From Volutella citrinella (lineage: Eukaryota > Ascomycota > Sordariomycetes > Hypocreales > Nectriaceae), in assembly GCA_034401135.1 (NCBI GenBank), contig JAWZSP010000002.1, positions 3,720,001 to 3,784,000 on the forward strand: DNA of 64,000 bases, given 5' to 3'. A program made the translations under genes and the position numbers. Below the pieces are notes generated by a model. The model was not told where the DNA came from, made no database searches, and worked only from the letters and a program-made list of their open reading frames with translations. This document shows, piece after piece, positions 8,876-21,000 of the stretch (the stretch's first letter is position 1; every line of letters starts with the position of its first letter).

Positions 8876-11800
8876 GGGAGCGCTGGCAGAAGGTTGGTGG
8901 ATGGCTTGGTGTTTTCTCTGCGAGACTCAATGTCTGAGACAAAGACAGCACTGTACCACAAGGGACCAGAGGGGCTGGAGAGGACCAATGATAAAAGACT
9001 TGAGGCTCAGAGTCAGCGTTCTAAGAAGCCAAGACGGGCCATCGGGGTGCCAAGTGGGGGAACGGCGGCCTTTTAAATGGAGGGCATCTGGCCGAGTCGC
9101 ACCGGAAACCGAGGGTCCAACCCAACAATGGGGTCAGGAAGCTCCCAAACGACAGGACGGACCGGGGGGAGGACACATGAGCGGGCTCCATCGATGGTCG
9201 GTCAGTCCAAGGTCTTACAGTACATTGCGACAAGCTCTGCACCGTGTCAGGGCTAAAGTTGGAGTTGACATGACAGCGGGCCACCACCGGGCGAGGCCCC
9301 GGATGATGTGCCGCCGCGCCGCAGCATTGCCTCTCGACAACCGATTCGCCGTCAATACCAAGCCCGAGGAAAGCTTTCGAGTTGGGCTCTTAGAGTTTAT
9401 CGGCCCCTTTTGGCCAGAGTGTCGCTCAACACCAATCCCACTCGCCTGTGCTCTTCATATGAGCGCGCGGGGCACAGTGCAAGTCTTGGTCCTTGGATTC
9501 TCGTTTTTACGGAGGCAAAACGGCGGCCGTCCGTCTGGCCCATCATCCATGCTAGCAATAATTACGGGCAGATGCTCCCCCCTCTCCCCCAGTAATACCC
9601 CACGGTTGCCCTCTAGCGCCAGGCGCGGGACTCGAGACCAGTTCCAGAATGGGTCGCAAACCCGCTTCAATGGCCTGGTGGGAATCCAGGGCCAACCTCT
9701 CAGCCTCCCCGTCTCCAATTACAGAGCCATGATTGCGACGTCTGACCGTCTGATCGGCCCCGTCCAGGATGCTCCTGCCCGGGGGCTGGGGGGACGGGGG
9801 ATGGGGGGCGATAGCATGGCCCTGGAAGCATCGACGAATCTAACACAAGCCAGACCAGACTCAGCAATCAGATCCAGCATGTCCCAGACTAAAGGCAGAA
9901 AGAACCCTGGGAGCGAGCGAGATAGCAACGGATGCTCGCCCTTGTCAAAGATAGCGTCGCGTGACGTTGTAGCGCAGCGTCGGGTTCGTTTCCCAACTCG
10001 AGGCAAAAAAAGCGCCCAATGATATGCATGTACGCGCAACAATTATTGGACATGGCACATGCATGGAGTGCGCCGCAGAAAAAGGTCCCGTCCCCTCACT
10101 CATGGGCACCCATGACACGGGCAAGGCATGCGATGGCGAGAATCCATTGCTAACAGCAATGACCTCTGCTCCGTAGAATTGCGTCGCTAGTGGCAACTGC
10201 GCGCTCTAGAACCACTCGCTGCCCCTGTCCGTTTTACCCTTTTTCATTTTATTTGATTCATTGATTTTTTTTTTTCTCATCATATATCCTCGGTAAGCGC
10301 CCGGGCATGAGGGCGAGGGAGAATGGCCATGGTGGAGGACTGGGGGATGGATACGGATCCACCGCTTGATTGCGGTCCTATACCATTTCTAACTAGTTCA
10401 TGAAGGAATAACAACGGGTTTGAATTGAGCAAGCTGTCTAACGCCCGCGGCCCGGCTCCGTCGCACCCTTCTGGCCAGAGTCCAAGCCGAGCCGGTGCCC
10501 ACGCCTGCCATGCTCCGTCCATCACGTCGCCTTCGCTGGGAGCACAACCACTGTGGGATGGGCAACAGAATAGTGTGTCTGCCTCCCGACGTCATCTCGG
10601 GCGTTCGCAGCCACCATCGTGCAGACACGGCCCACCCGAAGCAAAAGCTCCGATGATCCCAACCATTGGGACTTGCTTGTTTCATCGTAGCGCGGCGCCA
10701 TATCCCACGGTATGCTGGTTGCTCCCCAAGCCACCGGCCGCGCGCAAGCCGGGTTGCGGTCCCGAGACGACGTTACGACGGCCGTGGGTGGCGCCATGGA
10801 TGCTGACGGGCCAAGGAATGAGGCTTGTGAGACGGGCGAGATGCGGAGTGTGGGCGGCGTGGACAAGTCTTGGAAGGCGGCGTCCCTTTTCTTGGCTGCA
10901 CGTGGCTTGCGACGCCAGCTCGCGATCCCAAAGCTTGACTTTAGATCTCAACGCCAAGTCTGTACGCTTGGCGCTGCGCTGGAGCTGACATCTAGGACGA
11001 CCCTCTGAGGAGCCCTCAGCACATCTCATGCTCTGCTGTTTGCAGCTGCAGGTAGGGCAATCCCCGGAGCCAATGGGACCACGGCCTCGAAGCAATCGTC
11101 AAGATCAACTAGGCAGCAGAATAACTGAATGCACCCGACCACTAGGTCGAGCATGCCATCCCACCCCCCCCAAGTGCTTCCCCCCCATGCTCTGCCACCC
11201 TGCGGAGGCGACCCACGAAAATAAGCTTGAATTCTAGCCCACGGTCGATGATGGTCAGGCTTCCCAACGAAACCGCTCCAATTCGTTGCTCTCGAGGATT
11301 GCCTGGCAGCACGTCATCTGGCCATTCCCCTTCCAGAGCCATCTCTTCGCGACATGCCCGTTGCCGACCCCCTGTGCATCGACAGAGGCAACAGCGGAGG
11401 CAACACCCATGGCTTGCGGCATGCCTGACCAGCAACTGCTTCTTGGCACATCGCCGCGATCCGTCTCACCAACCCTGGGCAACGCAACCGACCAGCTCCT
11501 GACGCCACCGCAGTAATCACTAAATTGGTTGGTAGTTTCAGTTAGCCGCTCGTGGCGCAAATATATTGCCACGATTCTGCTGCTGGATGCCTTTCGGTAG
11601 TAGTATGTGGGTGGTGATGGACGTTGGCTGCATTCATGGCTCCAGGTTTGCCGTAATACTGTACATGCCGACATGCACATCGTCCCATCATGGTAACCCG
11701 CCCTCAGCTGCCTGGGATGCATGCACGGCGACCCCGAGAGGCTGCTGCAACCAGGTAGATCTCGGCTCACATCCAGCACACCGGCACCGAGTGGCTGGAC

Positions 11801-12150
11801 GTTGTTGTGCTCATCCTTGACCATCTTTGACCATCCTTGCCCATTCTGCTCCAGTCTCTGCAGGTTCGAGCTACATGGCAGGGCCCCATGGATGGCAAGA
11901 ACAGTACTTACAAACACACTTGTTTTGATACAAGACACAGCATCTGGCATGTTCAAGAGACGTCAAGGTGAACCAGGCTCAAGGCGGCAAGCATTATTAA
12001 ACAAGTAAAAATAAAAACGCTAGTTTCAATTGTTATCAAGACATTTCAAGACAAGGAAAAACCGAGCGGTAAATAAAAACGACAGTCATTTCAAGTCGGG
12101 TATCGTCCAAGGAGTGTTGATGCATCATCGCCCCTGCCACCAATTTTGTC
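8876..12150. other. Gene-poor interval
   Basis: No convincing gene. The longest open frame (plus strand, 8820-10022) has Arg/Pro/Gly-rich, repetitive-looking composition, no domain and no splice logic, and looks like chance in GC-rich DNA. A minus-strand frame at 11255-11956 is similar. A small tandem of CCTTGACCAT-like units lies near 11812-11845. The right part should hold the 3' untranslated region of the RDEL protein gene. Confidence 0.5.
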
Positions 12151-15100
12151 TTATAGCTCGTCTCTCGCATGTTGAACCTTGTCCTTGACGGCATCCGTCG
12201 CCTGGCTGGCCGCGCTGCCAACCTTCTCGCCAACCGATGCCGCGGCCTCGCTTGCCTCGCTTGCAATGCTTTCAATGCTGGCCGCCGCCGTCGCATACGC
12301 AGCCTGCAGTCGGGAGAGCACGCTCGCTGTGAACGTCGGCTCCTTGCCACTGATGAGCTCCGACACGAGCTCGCTGACAGACGCGTACTGCTTGGATGCC
12401 TCGGCAGATGCCGTCACGGCAGAAGCGCGTGCCGCATCAGTCGCCGATGCTGCCTTGTCTGCCGCGGCGTCTGTAGCCCCGGCAGCGTACGAGCTGACAT
12501 CGCTGAAGATGTTCTCGAACCAGCCAATCTGGGTTGGCTCACCATAAATCTGGCCACTGATTTGTGCCACCGCCTTGTTCCATGATTCGGCAAAGGCAAG
12601 GCCAGCCTCGCCCAGCTTCTCGTTTGCGCCTTCTACCACGGCAGATACGGTGTCGTCCACCGCCTTTGCGGCTGACTGGATAGAATCTCCAGCCGCGGAT
12701 ATCACAGAACCAGCAGCTTCGCCTGCAGCTTGGGCAGCCGAAGCAGCAGACTCTCGCGCAACAGAGGCAATAGACGAAGCAGTCCCCGCGACATCTGTAG
12801 GTGTGCTGGTTGGCACAGCCGTCAGCGACGAAAGGGCAGAGGAGGCGCCTTCAAGGAACTTCGAGTAGCGCTCCTGGGCCAGCCCCAGCCCCGCGTAGTA
12901 CTGCATCTTTGCCTGCTGATAGTACTTCTCCGAAGAGGACGTGGGAGTTGGGGTAGCAAGACCGAGGGCAATCAGAGCACTCTGGTATTGAATGTCAGCC
13001 CACAGTTTGCCCTCATTGAGCTTCTGGGAGGCAATGGACTCGACTCGTTGCCAGTCGACCACAGTAGCCTTGGTGGGAGTCGCAGGAGTGGGCTTCAACC
13101 CGGTAGCAGCAGCGGCTGCCTCGCTAAACTTCCCGCTGGCGGCAGAGAGTGCCTTGTCGTAGGCCGAGGAAACAGAAGCAAAGAGCTGCTCATGTACAGG
13201 CTTGGCCGTGCCGTAGATTTGCGCGGACACAACTGAGACTGCGCTCGAATATTGCTCCGATGCACGAGATACGGCGCTGGAATACGCCGCCTCAGCGGCG
13301 CCAACGGTAGTGGGGGGAGCATCGGGGTCAACGTAGTCCTCCAGGATGGGCTGGCGGTTAGGGACTTTCTGGGCCATCGCACCTAGGAATGCTGCCTTGA
13401 CGGGTGGTTCATTTGACTCTGGCGTCTCTTCTCGTCGAGTAAGTGGGTCCTCTTCGATTTCGCCATCTCCGAGATCCTCGCCAGGATCAGCCGCGTTTCG
13501 CTTCTCGTTGATTTCAATTTCTGGGTGGGCATGCTCGTGGTCCAGGGGGTCTTCAGGGTCAACCGAAGCCACGGGCTCCGGCTCGACAGTCTCTTCACTC
13601 TCGGTATCCGCAGTGGCTGATGACAGAGCCTCGGAAATCTCGCTCACTGCCTCTTCGACCGCAGCACTGGCAGGCTCAGTGGCCTCTTCCACGACGGAGT
13701 CAAGCGTCTCTTCGCCTTCGGAAACAAGGCTCGAGGCTTCTTCCGTAGCTTCATCAACAAGGCTTGCGACTGTCGCAGTAGCATCGTCAATTGTATCATC
13801 GCTTGTAAGAGACGAATGCTCCTCTGGAGTGGTAGAGGTTGCCGCAGCTTCTTGAGCAGCATCCTCGGCCACAGACGAGATGAATTCCTCCAGGTTCTCC
13901 TCAGTTTCTTCGGCAACCGATGACGTGGGTTCAGCTTGGGCAGCAAAAATTGACTCAATATCCGCCTCCTTCTCCTCTTCGGCTGGCACATCTTGGGGTT
14001 CGGGGCCATCTTGTGCTTCATGGTCTTCCACCACAGCCTCCTGTGTTCGAGCTTGCTGAGCAGCTTCAGCAGCGAGTTTCATGGCCTCGCTGTCGAAGTT
14101 GTCGGAATTGTCTCCTGCAGTAACCTTCCACCGCGCAACTTCCCTCAATCGAACCAACTCTTTAGCGGCAGCGGCGGCAATCTCCATGCCTTGCTCCTCA
14201 ACACTGGCAGAAGCATCATGAGCAGCAATGAGTGCAGGGTGGGAAACGACGAGCTGCTTAAGCTCTTCAGTCCACTCTTTCAGTGTGCTCTTCAACTCAT
14301 GGTACTTGGCCCAGTCCTTATAGGTAACGCCGTCTGCCCAGGCCCATCTCATGCCAATTTGCTGCAGTGCGAGAGCCCTGGTCTCATCCAGTATCTGGAA
14401 GTGAACATCGGCGACAGAAATGACAGTCTCCTGGAGTTCTTCGTCGTACTTTTCTCGCCACTCGCGTATGGCTTGGGCCTTCCTCTTAATGGTCATACCA
14501 GCGGCGCGAACGGCAGCGACAACCATGTCCTCCACGGACTCAGTGCCTTCAGTAGCAAGCTCAACGAACGAGGATATTTTGGTCTTGAGGGCCACAACCT
14601 CCTTTTCGATGGTTTCTTTGAGGTCCTCAAGCAGTTCCTTGCCCGTGGTGTTTGCATTCTGTTGGATCAGTCGCGCGGCAATTTCATCGACGCGCTCCTC
14701 CATATCATTTGCGCCCTCGTCCGCTTGAGCGGCGAACTTCGTCTGCCACAGTTCAAGGTCGTGCGCTACCATCTCGCGGGCTTTCCGGCGAGTTTCGCTC
14801 TCGTTCTCAGCTGCTGGAGGTGCCTGTACCGGGTTCGCGTAGGCCGACTCGACAGTCTCTGGCTCCGGGCTTGGGGTAGGTGTTGGCTTGTGAGATGCTG
14901 GCTTCTGAGAAGTAGTAGGCTGAGTAGTTGAGCTTTGTGGGGCAGGCTTGATAAACGAGGAGGGCGATGAGTCCGTCTCTGGTCTGCAGGAGCCATGTCA
15001 GTATATGCACGATCGTTATGGTAGTGGAAGACGGTAGCTTACTCAACGGTCGTGCTGTCCCCCTGTACAGTCGTAACTTTGGCCCGTCGTGCCCTGTAGC

Positions 15101-16025
15101 GAGAGAGCCTGTCGCCAATGCGCTGCAGCTGGGGCTCTACATTGGCGATGTATACCACACGGACATGAGGCCAAACCTTCGAGTCGATGAAAGCATAGGT
15201 CTTGTCCCACGCCCAAAACGCCGTGGGAATCGCGGTGGTAGTGGTGAAATCCGATGCGACATCATATCCTTGAACGGCGTAGGGGCGTACCACATCGTAG
15301 CCTGGGACCATGAATTCGTAGTAAACTTGAAGGGCATTCGTGCGCGCGATATCATAGTAGGGCCCCAAAGTCTCTCGAGCCTGGCCCACATAGGGGGCAA
15401 CAGACTCGTCGTACTTTGACTGCACGAGGGTTTGGTACCTGGCGACCTGAGGTTGTCCATTCTTCTCCCACTGCGCAAGGGCGTAGTGTTGTGCTTTATC
15501 GGCCCAGGGGGCCCCGTATGAAACCACATACTTGCGAGCCGGCTGCCAGATCCTATTTTCAGCTGTCTCATAGTATGGTCGCGCAATTTCGACGTAAGGC
15601 GCGGCGTATGAATCGTAGTACGGTTGGAGATGAGGTGTCACAGCATTCTTGACTTGAAAGTACGGTTTGCAAATAAATGGCGTTGTTTCGTTGCAGGCAT
15701 CAAGCGTTGGGGGGCATCGGAAAAGGATGGTGAGGATCGCAGCCCACGTCGACAGCCTATTCGATTGCGCATTAGAAACATGCAAGTACGCAGAGGACGG
15801 GGCTGCTGGAGTGCAGCCAAGCGCGCCATCATGAAGCTCGGACGGCCATCACAGCGAACTGCCAAGCGGAGGGGAGACCAACCTAGCTAACACACCGAAT
15901 GTCCACGATAGGAAGCTTCTGCGTGGCTTCCCGGCTCTTCTCCGACCGGCGACCTTGCCGTTGGTCTTGCCGTTCAGGTGGGAAGAGCCATTGCCAGTCA
16001 CAAGGGACCCATTTGGCTCGGCCAT
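12151..16025 (-). CDS. Signal-anchored, RDEL-tailed Ala/Ser-rich ER protein
   Basis: Three exons: 16025-15883, 15756-15043 and 14983-12151. Introns are 126 and 59 bases and the codons join cleanly, giving about 1229 aa. The basic N-terminus (about residues 1-37, GRRRAGKPRR) precedes one hydrophobic segment (about 38-60, WTFGVLARLSTWAAILTILF), which predicts a signal anchor or signal peptide. A Tyr/Pro-rich region follows (repeats like PYYE and PYYD), then an acidic Glu/Ser/Thr-rich middle, then long Ala/Ser-rich amphipathic helices near the end. The last residues are ARDEL, an ER-retrieval-type tetrapeptide. I recall homologues being named 'transcription factor hoxa13' in fungal databases. 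I see no homeodomain, and the topology fits an ER-lumen protein instead. Molecular function is unknown. Confidence 0.85.
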
Positions 16026-18045
16026 GGCGAGGAGCGGGCTGCGTCGTGCGCACGCTGGCCTATGCAAATGCAAGCGTCGTCCGTGATGAAGCCGAAGGGC
16101 GTGTCTTCGGTCGACGACACTGCGGAAACGCGAGTCGGGCGTCTAGAAGTAGCGCAGGTCACAGAGGGCGCACCTGCTAGCCTTTGTTCAGAGGTTCCAA
16201 AGGTCCAAGTCGCGACGACAATCGTTGGCCGAGTTGGTGTTTTTTGCCTGGGGCGAGCTTGCTAGAATGAGCAGGGGTGTCACGCTTCCGGGTGCGACGC
16301 TAGGCGACACGGATGAGACGGGTGAGACGATGCGTGCGGGCAGCTAGGGACAGGAGGTGCCGAGGTGCTGCAAATGGTAATCGGGTCGGTCGCGGAAACA
16401 ATGTTGAATGTTTTCCACAGGTGTCGCTGGGGAACAATAAGAGTTGATGGTTCGAAAGAATTGGATGCCAGAATTACCCGGATGCTCGTCAAGTGACGTC
16501 TACTCGAGATACCGGAGGAGATCAAGGCAGGTCCAGGGCAAGTCCTTCCTGGAAGTGCTGCGCTAGTGTGCACTACCCGTGCAGCTCCCACCAGCAGCGA
16601 CACTTGGTGGTGTCATGAGCCCCGCAGATTCGCCTTAACGGACGCACCAGTGCAACGCCCAATCTTTGAGTCGCTCGCCTGGAACGTGCGTGTACCTCGG
16701 AGCAACACCACATGCTTCAGGCTCCCCCAATATTGCGAATGCTGCTGTTCAAGAGAGGTCATCCCTTGCCTGGGTCTGAAGCCTCCAAACTGAGAACGAC
16801 TGAGTGATTAGAATAATCAGTAGAAGCCGGCGTAGACAGGTATCCCATCCACCAGCTGCCTGGAATCAGCAATCGCCTATCTCTCGTCGGCTGAAACGAG
16901 TTTCCCGGCTTGACCCCCCTTCCATCCAGCGCCCGTCGAGCTGCAAACTACCTCCTTCTAGCCAGCCATCCATCCTTCTTATGCAGTTCCCCAACAAGAA
17001 AAAGACGTCATAGAAATAGTCCGCAGCTGGCTTAATTGCCCTGATTTCCTGGCCACATAGGCCAGATGGTAACACAACCCCAATCATTGGCCAGCGACAG
17101 GGATCCCTGACACGGCAGCCACATCCCCAGGGGTTTGTACATCGGCTTCAGTTGATGCCCCAAGATGCCTCCTTACGTCAAGAATCCTCTCCGTGTCTCA
17201 GGCTGGGAAGCGACGCGGGTTGGCGGGGACCTGGTGGGAATTACGAGTCCAATCATTACGCCTGGCGACCCCATGACGCTGGGTACAACTTGGTTCCAAG
17301 TTGGTTGAGGCGCTGAAAGTATCCCCATTATGGAGGAACGTATCGCGCTTTTTTGCTACGCTGGATAGTAGCCTCATTAGGCCTGTGGGGAGAGCAAGAA
17401 AACGCTGACACGCTCTCCGAGAACGGTTCCGTCCACTTAGGGTCTAGCAAAGAATCAACGAAAGGCCGTCGCATGCTGGTTCTGACTGATGTCGAGATAG
17501 CTCAGCTCCCATGTGATAGGCCTCCGCCTCCCATGACATCAGCGCGTGCCGTGGCAAGCCGGCGTCGGGCCATCTCTTTTTCCGTCCCTCTCCCATTCTC
17601 ACGCGCTGCCCCAAGGCCGACCGCGCTAAATCTAAATGGTAGCCACACATCGTGGGGCGTGGCGGAAGTGGCTAAGTTTCGTGGCAGCCACCCCAGAACA
17701 CCACCTTTGCTGATCGATCACGTCCCAACGCCTTTTCCACCATCCACTTTCACGCTGTAGCGACAGGAAGGACTGGCACCGATCCCGCAATACTCCATGT
17801 GCCAGCTTCCTCACCACACCCGACCTATTTTTCTGGTTCCCGACGCATCGATCCAGCACTTGATTATTGCGAGCGTTCCTCGTTGCCCTTGAGTACCTCG
17901 GTCTTCGTTCCCACAACGCACATGACCCGCCCCCATCTCCACGTTCCGCGCATGGTACTGCCTGCGTCCACTGCCAAATAAGCCCCTTGTGGGCGCGATA
18001 ATATATCATTGAGCTCTCGACCTCAGCGACTCTGGAGCCGCCGCC
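16026..18045. promoter_or_regulatory. Divergent intergenic region, RDEL protein / SSM4
   Basis: About 2 kb between two oppositely transcribed ER-protein genes, with no coding frame that I trust. It must hold both promoters. A TATA-like ATAATATAT lies near 17998-18006, about 40 bases before the SSM4 ATG, which itself has a good start context (GCCGCCATGG). Confidence 0.5.
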
Positions 18046-21000
18046 ATGGACGACCCCAAACTCCAACACAAGCTAACCAGCTTACCGGTCCGAGCCTCGA
18101 CACGAGCCGATGCCAACCCACCCGCACCAGCCCAAGACACTGCCCCCAGCATTTGTCGAATCTGTCGCGGCGAGAGCACTCAGGATGAGCCTCTCTTCTA
18201 CCCTTGCAAGTGCAGTGGCAGCATCAAATATGTTCACCAGGACTGCTTGATGGAATGGCTGTCGCACTCTCAGAAGAAATACTGCGAGCTATGCAAGACT
18301 TCATTCCGCTTTACCAAACTATACGCCCCCGATATGCCACAGTCACTCCCTGTGCACGTTTTCATAGGTCATATGGCCAAGTACACGCTACGAAATGTGC
18401 TGGTCTGGCTTCGCGCGGTGATGGCGATCAGCGTTTGGGTCTGCGGGTTGCCATACATCATGAGGTCCGTTTGGTACTACATGTTCTGGGTCAGCGATGA
18501 GGGCTTCGTAAGCAGCTCGCTGCTCGCTCGCCCCAATAATGCCACCAGTGCTGCCCTCGGTTTGGTCTCGTCTCTCGATGGAGGTACCTGCCCCGCAACG
18601 CCCCTCCTCGAACCCACCACCACCTCTGCAGCGGCAGCGGAAGCCATCCTGACCGGCATGTCTGGACAAAACGTCTCCGAATTTCTCCTTCGATTCTTCC
18701 TTAGCTCACTGGGAATGTCAGTGCCCTTTGACGAGGTAGACTCCACTACGGACTTGGCCGCTAATCTGACGGCGATGGGTGCCAGAAACGCCACCGTCAA
18801 GCCCACGTCCTTGCTCGGGGATGTCGCCTTTCTCCGGAAGCTGACACGAAATCCCACTGTCAACCGCACAGTTGTCTCAGTACTCGAAGGCCAAATTATT
18901 ACCATCCTCGTGATTGTCTGCTTCATTCTAGTCATCCTGGTTCGAGACTATGTTGTCCAGCAACAGCCCGAGATCAACATGCGCGCGGCGTTTCCGGCTC
19001 CCGAGAATGCACTGGCACCGGAACCTCGACTTGTACGCCCCGAGGATGAAGATGAACTTCCCAGCCTCGACGAGTCTGACGATGAAACCTTGGATGATGG
19101 CGACAATCCCGCCTCAACAGTAGACGCAGCATCAGCGCGGCTACACGATTCCACAAACCCCCCCCAATTTCATGGACGACAGAGCAATCGCTTAGCTCTT
19201 GATACGTTGGAGGAGGTTGGTTCTTCAAGCGCTTCGCCAAGCCAACCAGAGACCACGCCAAACTCTGTACCTTCCGAGGAACGGGCCAGCGTCTACGACT
19301 ACCTACGGATATATCGCCGTGCAGATGGAGTACCTGAAAGAATCCTTGAAATTATTCAAGAGGAAGGCCTGCAAGAGAAACTATCTTACTGGGTGGACGT
19401 CACCCGAAGGTCGATTCCAGGACCCGACAACCACCCGCCGGACCTCGCCTCCCTTGTTGGCCGCTCCGCCATGACTAGCAATCGCCCCGAGAGCTCTAGT
19501 TCTACGGGAGACAGCTCCTCAAAGATAGCTCTCACGCCTGGTTCAAATGAAGGTTCACAGGCTTCCCAGGCTGATGAGCACAACGCTGCTCACACGAAAG
19601 GAAAGGAGAGAGCGGTTGATATTGGCCCTGACTTCGAGCCCTGGACATCCGAGCGCCTGTCAAGCCCATCTAGACCCCGAGCCATATCAGACGGGCCTCA
19701 GCGGCATAGCACAGTCAACCCCCTGGCAAATAATAGCTGGTCCTTCGCTGGCCTGCCCCCCGAGCTGGAGACGGCTGAGGGCCGACCTGGGGAGGGCGAT
19801 AGTAATCACCGACCATCCTTCATCGAACATATCAACAGCAGAGCGGAAGATGAGGAGTTGTTTGGCCATGTTTCCAGGGAGAACTCTTCCTGGGAACGCG
19901 ATTCTATCGGCACGCCCGAAAATGACTCCGAAGACGGCCAGGAGCATCCAGTTCAGCCCCCTACCGGCGCGGCGCACGCTGCTGCTCAAACAGATGGTGC
20001 GCCTCCAGACGCAGAGCGCCAAAACGGAATCGTCGGTCGTGTTGCAGACTTCATGTGGGGAGATCTGGAGGAACCGATACCCCACCAAGCGGTAGATGTC
20101 CATGACCTTATGGCTAATGACGATGAGGATGGCTGGTCCGACATTGACGACGCGGATGCAGACGGCGATAATGATGGTCTCGGGCCCGAGGAGGGCGACG
20201 GCATCCCTGGAGCTGGACTAGACCCTGAAGCAATTGAGGATCTTGAGGACTTTGAAGGCGTCATGGAGCTCATTGGAATGCGTGGGCCTCTCGCCGGCCT
20301 CTTCCAGAACGCCATTTTCTGCGCCGTGTTGGTTTCCGTCACCATCTTCGCCTGCATCTTTATCCCATATAACATCGGCCGTGTAAGCGTCTGGATAATG
20401 GCACACCCGGTGCGACTGATTCGACTTCTCTTCGAACTATCTAAACTCATGCAGGATGCGGCGGTCATTTTCGTTGGCCTCACCTCCTGGGTCGCATTGA
20501 ACCTCATCGATATTTTTACTAGCCTTGTTGGTGGATTTATCGCTGCGTCAATCGTATCGGCGAGAAAAGCCTCTTGGGTTTTGTGGACAAGTGCAGGATC
20601 GCGTGTCCTGGACTATGCCTTGATGGATTTCCCCATGTCTGCGTCCGAGATGCAGAACTTTTCCGCTGTCAGCCACGAGGCTCTGTTAGCAGTCAAGGCC
20701 AACATCAATGCCGTCTTTTTCACAATTGCCGACGTCTTCTCTGCCGTTTTTGGTGGCACGTTGCTGTCGAGCGACTTCTCTCTTGATTTTCTGCCAGGGG
20801 CAGCCGAGACTGCCTGGGCGAGCTCACTCGCAGTAGTCTCGTTTCTGACGAACCCAGGCTCCTGGGTCATCGACCTCGGCGACACCAACGCCAATACAAT
20901 TGTCGACCCCAATCTAGCTTCGTGGGGTGGCATGGACCGGTTTTGGGCCATCCTGGCGGGTTATATTACCCTGTTCTTCGTCGGCGCCATGTACTTGAAG

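Noticed and set aside
8820..10022. 400-codon plus-strand open frame
   Set aside because: Composition is Arg/Pro/Gly/Ser-rich without domains, it overlaps the tandem duplication upstream of the permease, and other frames in the same region are also open. Likely chance in GC-rich DNA.
11255..11956. 233-codon minus-strand open frame
   Set aside because: No recognisable motif, composition resembles flanking non-coding sequence, no splice support.
13346..14931. Long plus-strand frames opposite the RDEL protein gene
   Set aside because: Antisense shadows of a strongly biased Ala/Ser/Glu coding sequence; no domains.
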